Shown here: positions 58,322 through 64,000 of the stretch, piece after piece
Layout: each line of letters opens with the position of its first letter
Numbering within the stretch: the first letter of the stretch is position 1
Source of the DNA: Microbispora siamensis
GTDB lineage: Bacteria > Actinomycetota > Actinomycetes > Streptosporangiales > Streptosporangiaceae
NCBI RefSeq assembly: GCF_016863095.1
Contig: NZ_BOOF01000001.1
Location: 186,001 to 250,000 of the forward strand
Direction of reading: 5' to 3'
Length of the DNA stretch: 64,000 bases
Translations under genes and position numbers: made by a program
Notes under the pieces: generated by a model
Databases searched by the model: none
What the model was told of the DNA's origin: nothing
What the model saw: the letters and a program-made list of their open reading frames with translations, nothing else

Positions 58322-59602
58322 TCAGGCGGGCGGGGTGGCGGCGGTGTAGGGCGGGAGCGGGAGCCGGTGGCCCAGCAGGAAGGCGCGCACCACTGCGAGA
58401 TAGACGGCCGGCTGGTCCATGGCGATGGCATGGCCGGCGTGGGGGACGTAGACCAGGGTCGAGCCGGGCAGGGTGCGCCGGTAGTCGTAGGTGACCTGCC
58501 AGTCCTTGTAGTCGCACTCGCCACGCATCACCAGCGTCGGAACGGTCACGGTACGCAGGCGGGGACGCGGATCGGGCAGGGTCCGGGCGTCGGCGATCGT
58601 CATCTGGTTGACGTAGAAGCCGGGGCGGTTGGCCGGGAGCGACGCCGGTGGACGGCCGGGGCACTGCGCGGCCGGCAGCGAGGCGTCCAGGATCCGGCGG
58701 AAGAGCTCGTCGGCCTCGTCGTCGCCCAGGAGGGCGTGGGCGGCGGACGGGTTCACCTCGGCCAGCAGCTGGGCCGCCGACATACGGGGGCTGGAGGCGA
58801 GGCTTTCGGCCCGCTCGCGCTGACGTGGCGAGAGCCGGTCCCACAGTTCGCCGCTGGAGCGTCCCCGGAAGGCCCCGTACCACAGGACGCCGGGTGAGCT
58901 CAGCACGGCCTTGGCCACGTGCTCGGGGTGTGCGGCCATGTAGTGTCCGGCCAGTTCGCCGCCCCACGACTGCCCGATCAGGATGATCTTGTCGGCACCC
59001 AGCCGGCGGCGGATCGCGTCCAGGTCGGCGACCTGCCGTGCGACGGTGTATCCGCGGATGTCGGACAGCCGCGTGGAGCGTCCCGAGCCGAGCTGGTCGT
59101 AGGCGTACACATCGAAGCCGTCGGCGGCAAGCGCGCGCCCGGCAGGGGGGATTCCGTCGTTGGCGGTCCCGGGCCCGCCATGCAGGAACACCACAGGCGC
59201 GGGACGGGGTCTGCCGACGGCGGGAACGTGGCTGTAGGCGATACGGGAGCCGGTCGGCAGGTCCCAGAACCGGACGTCGGAACCGGGGGGCGGGCCGGCG
59301 GGGCGCGGCATCGGCCGGAACAGCGGGATCCCGGCCGCCGCGCCGAACACGACGGTGGCGACGGCGGCGGCCAGGGCGGCGGGCCGCCTGCTGCGCCGGA
59401 GTCCGAACAGCGCGAGTCCCGCCCAGCACGAAAGGAAGAAGGTCGCGAAGAACGCCACGAGCGCCGCCGCGACCAGCGCCGGGACGAGCGCGGTCGCGAA
59501 GGCCGCGCAGAAGAAGGCCGCCAGGGCCGCGACGACCGCCGCGACCAGCGCCACCAGGATCGTGAGCACACCGCCGGCGCGCCGGAGGAAGATCGTTGCC
59601 AT
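58322..59602 (-). CDS. Membrane-anchored alpha/beta hydrolase (S33-like)
   Basis: 426 residues. Three to four N-terminal membrane segments (residues ~8-110), then an alpha/beta-hydrolase domain: VVFLHGGPGTANDG, YDQLGSGRSTRL, nucleophile elbow GQSWGGELAGH, catalytic Asp in MRGECDYKDW, His in HAGHAIAMD. The HGGPG and GQSWGG motifs are of the proline-iminopeptidase group. ATG 59602; start uncertain (GTG 59611 alternative). Sits between SnoaL and the two-component genes. Confidence 0.85.
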   Translation of the reverse strand: MATIFLRRAGGVLTILVALVAAVVAALAAFFCAAFATALVPALVAAALVAFFATFFLSCWAGLALFGLRRSRRPAALAAAVATVVFGAAAGIPLFRPMPRPAGPPPGSDVRFWDLPTGSRIAYSHVPAVGRPRPAPVVFLHGGPGTANDGIPPAGRALAADGFDVYAYDQLGSGRSTRLSDIRGYTVARQVADLDAIRRRLGADKIILIGQSWGGELAGHYMAAHPEHVAKAVLSSPGVLWYGAFRGRSSGELWDRLSPRQRERAESLASSPRMSAAQLLAEVNPSAAHALLGDDEADELFRRILDASLPAAQCPGRPPASLPANRPGFYVNQMTIADARTLPDPRPRLRTVTVPTLVMRGECDYKDWQVTYDYRRTLPGSTLVYVPHAGHAIAMDQPAVYLAVVRAFLLGHRLPLPPYTAATPPA

Positions 59603-59715
59603 GCCGTCCACGCTAGGTACGCCGTTCGCGCCGTTCCTCCTGCCTGACGACGAACCGCACGGGTCCCGCACCCCGCCGGACGGCGGGGTCCGTCCCCGCT
59701 GCGCGGCGGGGGCCG

Positions 59716-60372
59716 TCAGCGAACGCCGGGGCGGACCAGCCCCGTCTCGTAGGCGGCGATCGCGGCCTGGACCCGGTCGCGTACGTTCAGTTTGCGCAGG
59801 ATGACCGCCACATGGTCCTTGACGGTGGCCGGGCTGAGGGACAGCTCCCGGGCGATCTCGGCGTTGCTGCGTCCGCGTGCCACCTGGACCAGGACCTCGG
59901 TCTCCCGCGGCGTCAGCGCCGCCGGCGGCGCGGAGCCGGGCGAGCCGCCGGGCGCGGCGGCGTAGTGGTCGATGAGCCGCCGGGTGACGGCCGGGTCGAG
60001 GAGGGCGTCCCCGGCGGCGACGACCCGGACGGCGTCGACGACGCGCTGCGGCTCGGCGGTCTTGAGCAGGAAGCCCGACGCTCCGGCCCGCAGCGCGCCG
60101 AACACGTACTCGTCCAGGCCGAAGCTGGTGAGCAGCAGGACCCGCACCTCGGGGGCGGCGGCCGTCACCCGCGCGGTCGCCGCGACACCGTCCAGGCCCG
60201 GCATGCGGACGTCGAGCACCGCGACGTCCGGGCGCAGGTCGAGGGCCTGCCGCACGGCCGTCTCGCCGTCGCCGCACTGGTCGACCACCCGCAGCCCGGG
60301 CTCGGCGGCGAGAATGGCGGCGATGCCCGCGCGGACGATCGGCTGGTCGTCGGCGACCGTCACGCGGATCAC
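59716..60372 (-). CDS. NarL/FixJ-type response regulator
   Basis: 218 residues. Receiver domain with phospho-Asp in DVAVLDVRMPGLDG, LLLTSF and FLLKTAEP, then LuxR helix-turn-helix TPRETEVLVQVARGRSNAEIARELSLSPATVKDHVAVILRKL. GTG 60372 overlaps the second kinase stop. Partner of the two kinases upstream. The frame upstream is open to 62412 with no stop, in phase with the first kinase. Confidence 0.93.
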   Translation of the reverse strand: MIRVTVADDQPIVRAGIAAILAAEPGLRVVDQCGDGETAVRQALDLRPDVAVLDVRMPGLDGVAATARVTAAAPEVRVLLLTSFGLDEYVFGALRAGASGFLLKTAEPQRVVDAVRVVAAGDALLDPAVTRRLIDHYAAAPGGSPGSAPPAALTPRETEVLVQVARGRSNAEIARELSLSPATVKDHVAVILRKLNVRDRVQAAIAAYETGLVRPGVR

Positions 60373-61502
60373 ACCAGATCGGTCTGTGGGAGCCACACCC
60401 GCACCGTACCGTCGGCGGCGATGCTCAGCGTTCCGCCCCCTGCGTCGATCCGGTCCCGCAGTGGGCGCGGCAGGCCCGGGGAGCCGGGGCGGCGCGGGCC
60501 GATGGTCAGGTCCAGTCCGTCCGGGACGTGGTGCAGGGCGATCGGCGTCTCGTCCTCGATCAGCGCCTCGACGGTGCGGTAGGCGATCACCTCGGCGGAC
60601 GCGGGCAGAGGGCGTACGGGGCCGGTCACGCGCAGGGCGGCGCGATGACGCGTGGCCAGCGTGCGGACCCCGGCCAGGGTTGGCGGCGGGTCGTCGTCGG
60701 CGGGTGCGGCGCGCAGCTCGGTGACCAGGTCCTGCATGACGAGCATCGCCGCCCGCGACCGTGTCAGGACGTCCTGGAGGTCCTCGCGTTCGGCGGCGGA
60801 GACCGCGGCACGGACGTGGGCGCATGCGGTGCCGCGCAGGCCCCGCAGCAGCCGCGTCCGCTCCTCGTGCGCGGCAGCGGCCGCGTGGTCGTCGACGGCC
60901 CGGTGCAGCGCGGTCCAGGCGTCGCTTCCGGCGCGCCGCCGCCGTCCCGCGCGCAGGCCGAAGGCCCAGCAGACCAGGGCGGGGACGAGCGCGGCCGCGG
61001 TGAAGACCGCCCAGGCGATGAAGCGGTGCGCCACGCCGTCCGCGGCCAGCGCCGCCCCGGCGACGGCGGCCACCACGAGCGGCACCGGCCAGCTTCCGGC
61101 CGCGCGGCGCCGCGCTCTCGACGCCGCCGCGTGGACCAGCAGGAGGTCCGCCCACCAGCACCACAGCAGCACGTCGGTTCCGCGGGACGGCGTCCAGCCG
61201 TAGTGCTCGCACAGCAGCCACCCCAGCACGACGGCGCAGGCCGCCATCGCCGCCGCGCACGGGGCGCTGCGCCGCCACGCCAGCGGTGCGGCGTGCGCGG
61301 CGAGCACTCCCGCCAGCAGCGCGTCGGCCACGGCGGATCCGCGGAACGCGTCCGGCCCTCCGGCGGGGATCAGGCATGCCCCCAGGGGCAGTGCGAACGC
61401 CAGGACCACGAGCGCGGCGTCGGCGGAGGCCGGCCCCCGCAGCCGCGGCCAGACCTTGTGTGCGATCGTGCGCGTCCGCCGTCCGGCGGCCCGCGCCCGC
61501 AC
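60369..61502 (-). CDS. Degenerate sensor histidine kinase (pseudokinase)
   Basis: 377 residues from GTG 61502 (GGGGAG 6 bases upstream). About four membrane helices, then a dimerisation-like helix EERTRLLRGLRGTACAHVRAAV where the phosphoacceptor His of ELHD is replaced (GLRGT). The ATP-binding region lacks the Asn of the N box (AYRTVEALIEDETP). So it cannot autophosphorylate by the usual chemistry and may regulate its neighbour kinase. The frame is open to 61601, but that part overlaps the first kinase. Confidence 0.7.
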   Translation of the reverse strand: MRARAAGRRTRTIAHKVWPRLRGPASADAALVVLAFALPLGACLIPAGGPDAFRGSAVADALLAGVLAAHAAPLAWRRSAPCAAAMAACAVVLGWLLCEHYGWTPSRGTDVLLWCWWADLLLVHAAASRARRRAAGSWPVPLVVAAVAGAALAADGVAHRFIAWAVFTAAALVPALVCWAFGLRAGRRRRAGSDAWTALHRAVDDHAAAAAHEERTRLLRGLRGTACAHVRAAVSAAEREDLQDVLTRSRAAMLVMQDLVTELRAAPADDDPPPTLAGVRTLATRHRAALRVTGPVRPLPASAEVIAYRTVEALIEDETPIALHHVPDGLDLTIGPRRPGSPGLPRPLRDRIDAGGGTLSIAADGTVRVWLPQTDLV

Positions 61503-62412
61503 CGGCGGCTCCCCGGCAGCGCCCCGGAAGCGACATCCGGACGAGCCACCCGCCCTCGTGCGGGCCCGCGTCGAACCGTCCGCCCGCCTCGGCCACGGCA
61601 CGCCGCAGAGCGTCCAGCCCCGTGCCGGTGCCGAGGCCGTCGCCGGCCGCCGTCCCGCCGGTGTCCCTCACCTCGACGAGGAGGACGTCGCCGTCGGCGT
61701 CCACTCGTGCCCGCACGGTGGCGCCGACGGCGTACCGGGCGGCGTTGGTCAGCCCCTCTCTGAGTACGCGATAGGCGAGCGCCACACCTTCCCGGGTGAC
61801 GACCCGGACGCCGCGGCGGTAATCGGCCCGCGCGAACGCGGCGGCGAGGGCGTCCAGCTCGTGCAGGGTGCGTGCGGGGTCGAGCGACGCGCCGAGAGCG
61901 TCGAGTTCCGCCAGGGCGGCGCGTCCGGCCTCCGCGGCGTGCCGGAGCGCCGCCGCCCGCAGCTCCGGGACGTCCAGCCGGAGCGCGGCACCCGCCGTCA
62001 CCACAACCCCGGTGAGACGGTGCCCGGCCACGTCGTGCAGCTCGGCGGCGAAGCGCGCCCGCTCGGCCCGTGCCGCGTCGCGCGGGACGGCCGCCGCGTG
62101 CCGCAGGAACTCCCGGCGGCCCAGCCGGGCGGCCGCGCGGCGACGGCGTGCACGGCCCGCCGTCCAGATCCCGGCGCCCACGCCCAGCGCGAGGACGCCG
62201 CCCGCCGCCGTCACACGCGCCGGCGCGCCGCCCCAGGCGACCAGTAGCACCGCGACCGCCGTGACCACGCCCATCGCCGAGAGCGAGACGCCCAGCGTCC
62301 GTGCGCGCGCCACGGCGAACAGCAGCGCCGAGACCGCCACGACCAGCGCCGGCACGGCCAGACCGCCCATCACGCCGAGATGCGCCGCCGCACTGATCAC
62401 CATCGTTCCCAT
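61501..62412 (-). CDS. Sensor histidine kinase (HisKA_3), open at its 3' end
   Basis: About 300 residues of recognisable kinase: three to four membrane helices, then ERARFAAELHDVAGHRLTG with the phospho-His at residue 126, the N box LREGLTNAARYA, and G boxes VRDTGGTAAGDGLGTGTGLDALRRAV and ending GGWLVRMSLPG. Homology stops near 61510, yet this frame has no stop codon until 59716, where it is the response-regulator frame. I therefore mark only the homologous part. A lost stop or a frameshift is likely, or a sequencing error. Signals to the NarL-type regulator 59716. Confidence 0.7.
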
Positions 62413-62481
62413 GTGTATCGGGCCCCGCGCACGCGGACTTCGACCGGCGGTGTCGCCGACCTCGGGCTTTCGCGCCGAATT

Positions 62482-64000
62482 TCAGGACGCGGTGGTGGCG
62501 GTGGTCCAGGAGGCGTAGAGGTCGGCGTACACGCCGGGCTGCTCGACCAGGACGGCGTGCGGGCCGCGCTGGACGATCCGGCCGTGCTCGAACACCAGGA
62601 CCTCGTCGGCCGCCTGGGCGGTGGACAGGCGGTGGGCGATCGAGACGGCCGTACGGCCGCGGGTGACGCCGTCGAGGGCGCGGGCGAGGCGCACCTCGGT
62701 GGCGGGGTCCACGGCGGAGGTGGCCTCGTCGAGCAGCAGCAGGTCGGGGTCGGCGAGATAGGCACGGGCGAGCGCGACGAGCTGCCGCTCTCCGGCCGAC
62801 AGGGACTCGCCCCGCTGGCCGACCGGAGTGTCCAGGCCGGCGGGCAGGCCGTCGAGCCAGTCGGCCAGGCCGAGCTCGGTCAGGGCCCGGGTGATCTCCT
62901 CCCGGGTCGCCGAGGGCCGTCCGAACCGGATGTTGTCCTCGAGCGTCGAGTCGAACAGGAACCCGTCCTGCGGGACCATGACGATCCGCTCCCTGAGCGA
63001 GGAGAAGCTGACCGTGCGCAGATCGGTCCCGTCCACGAGGATCCGGCCGGACGTCGGGTCCATGAGCCGGGTGAGCAGCTTGGCGAAGGTCGTCTTGCCC
63101 GAGCCGGTCTCCCCCACCACCGCGACCCGCGTGCGCGGCGGGATCTCGACCGACACGTCGTGGAGCACCGGCGGCCCGCCGGGGTAGGCGAAGCCCACGC
63201 CGTCGAAGCGCACCGAGATCGGACCGCGCGGCAGCGTCGCGCCGTTCTCCGGGTCGGCCACGTCGGCCGGGGTGTCGAGCACGCCCAGGATGCGCCGCCA
63301 TCCGGCGATCGCGTTCTGCGCCTCGTTCAGCACCTCGGTCGCGGTCTGCAGCGGGCTGATGAACAGCGTGATCAGGAACAGGAAGGCGATGAGCCGCCCC
63401 GCCGTGATCGACTCGGCCACGCCCAGCCAGACCCCGGCCACGACCACCAGGGCGACCGTGATCGAGGCGACCAGCTCGGTGGCCGGGAACGTGAATCCGA
63501 CGATCTTCTGGGCCCGGGTCTGCGCCGCGCGCATCCCGTCCACCGCCGTGTCGATCCGCTCGGCCGTGCGGTCCTCCGAGCCGTACGCCCGGATCACCGC
63601 GCTGCCGACGACCGACTCGCTGACGGCGGCGAGGACGTCGCCGGCGCGCTCGCGCACCCGGGTGTACGCCCCGGCCACCAGCCGCTGGAACCGGGGCAGG
63701 GCCAGCACCAGCGGCAGGAAGCAGACCCACACGAGCAGCGTGAGCTGCCAGGAGTAGACGGCCATGAGCACGGTCGCCACCACCAGCTGGCCGGCGGACA
63801 CGATGACCATCAGCCCGCCCCACTGCATGAACGTGCTGATCTGGTCGACGTCGCCGGTCACCCGGGAGACCAGGCCGCCGCGCCGCTCGGTGTTCTGCGT
63901 CAGCACCGACAGGTCGTGCACGTGCCGGAAGCCCTTACCGCGCAGGGCCGCCAGGCCCGACTCGGTGGAACGGTAGAGCCGGACGTTCATGAGGTAGCCG
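62482..64000 (-). CDS. ABC exporter, 5' end beyond the window
   Basis: Frame continues to the window edge, so the first membrane helices are missing. Remaining part: YSTESG-type coupling region (RSTESGLAALRGKGFRH), exporter membrane domain, Walker A GETGSGKTT, signature LSAGERQLVALARAYL, Walker B LLLLDEATSAVDP with catalytic Glu and H-loop AHRLSTA. A canonical half-transporter; a partner may lie beyond the edge. Substrate unknown. Confidence 0.9.
   Translation of the reverse strand, partial: GYLMNVRLYRSTESGLAALRGKGFRHVHDLSVLTQNTERRGGLVSRVTGDVDQISTFMQWGGLMVIVSAGQLVVATVLMAVYSWQLTLLVWVCFLPLVLALPRFQRLVAGAYTRVRERAGDVLAAVSESVVGSAVIRAYGSEDRTAERIDTAVDGMRAAQTRAQKIVGFTFPATELVASITVALVVVAGVWLGVAESITAGRLIAFLFLITLFISPLQTATEVLNEAQNAIAGWRRILGVLDTPADVADPENGATLPRGPISVRFDGVGFAYPGGPPVLHDVSVEIPPRTRVAVVGETGSGKTTFAKLLTRLMDPTSGRILVDGTDLRTVSFSSLRERIVMVPQDGFLFDSTLEDNIRFGRPSATREEITRALTELGLADWLDGLPAGLDTPVGQRGESLSAGERQLVALARAYLADPDLLLLDEATSAVDPATEVRLARALDGVTRGRTAVSIAHRLSTAQAADEVLVFEHGRIVQRGPHAVLVEQPGVYADLYASWTTATTAS

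Overview
The window is very G+C-rich (roughly 70 % or more by eye), with GTG/TTG starts, strong Shine-Dalgarno sequences and many 4-bp ATGA/GTGA gene overlaps. An ANTAR response regulator, twin-arginine-free lipoproteins, a Trp-associated membrane protein next to hisI, and PucR/TetR/IclR/GntR regulators all point to a filamentous actinomycete. From memory the order liv genes - ANTAR regulator - pyruvate kinase - gltD/gltB - lgt - trpA/B/C - hisI resembles conserved core synteny of Streptomyces and Streptosporangiales. The lineage guess (Streptosporangiaceae-like) is an inference that I could not test.

Layout. 1-2.4 kb: 3' end of one branched-chain amino-acid (liv) ATPase gene, a small lipoprotein gene and a convergent livK-type binding protein. 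2.5-4.1 kb: ANTAR regulator, an unusual tRNA-Leu(CAA) with a short variable loop, and a decayed DUF3800-type gene in lower-G+C DNA. 4.1-12.3 kb: a PucR-type regulator divergent from a complete second liv-type transporter (ATPase, ATPase, permease, permease, binding protein), then an acyl-CoA dehydrogenase and a hotdog thioesterase. This looks like uptake and activation of one acyl or amino acid-like substrate. 12.3-19.6 kb: NAD(P)-binding protein, heterodimeric ABC exporter, pyruvate kinase, lipoprotein, DUF2784 protein. 19.7-27.6 kb: secreted subtilase and glutamate synthase (gltB, gltD). 27.8-35.3 kb: branched-chain polyamine synthase-like protein, a coupled lgt / VIT1-like / membrane-protein operon, ADP-ribosylglycohydrolase, a tiny zinc-ribbon protein, and DsbA plus MauE/DoxX redox genes. 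35.4-41 kb: trpA, trpB, trpC, small membrane proteins, Trp-associated membrane protein and hisI; trpE is absent.

41-46.8 kb is a polyamine-type ABC transporter (ATPase, binding protein, two permeases) divergent from a GntR regulator that is coupled to a soluble Cache-domain protein. 46.8-57.3 kb is the most accessory-looking stretch: two aminotransferases and a RidA protein on one strand, and on the other an IclR regulator, M20 amidohydrolase, 2-oxoacid dehydrogenase E1 alpha/beta without E2, acetoacetate-decarboxylase-like protein, MHS-family importer and medium-chain dehydrogenase/reductase. Together they read as a candidate catabolic island for an N-acylated amino compound. 57.3-64 kb: TetR regulator with a clear operator, SnoaL-like protein, membrane-anchored alpha/beta hydrolase, a two-component system with one normal kinase, one degenerate kinase and a NarL-type regulator, and the start-truncated end of an ABC exporter gene at the window edge.

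The observations I would check first are the tRNA-Leu with a class-I shape (3272-3345), the two-kinase locus whose first kinase frame has no stop codon, and the IclR-flanked catabolic island with repeated AT-rich operator-like sites.
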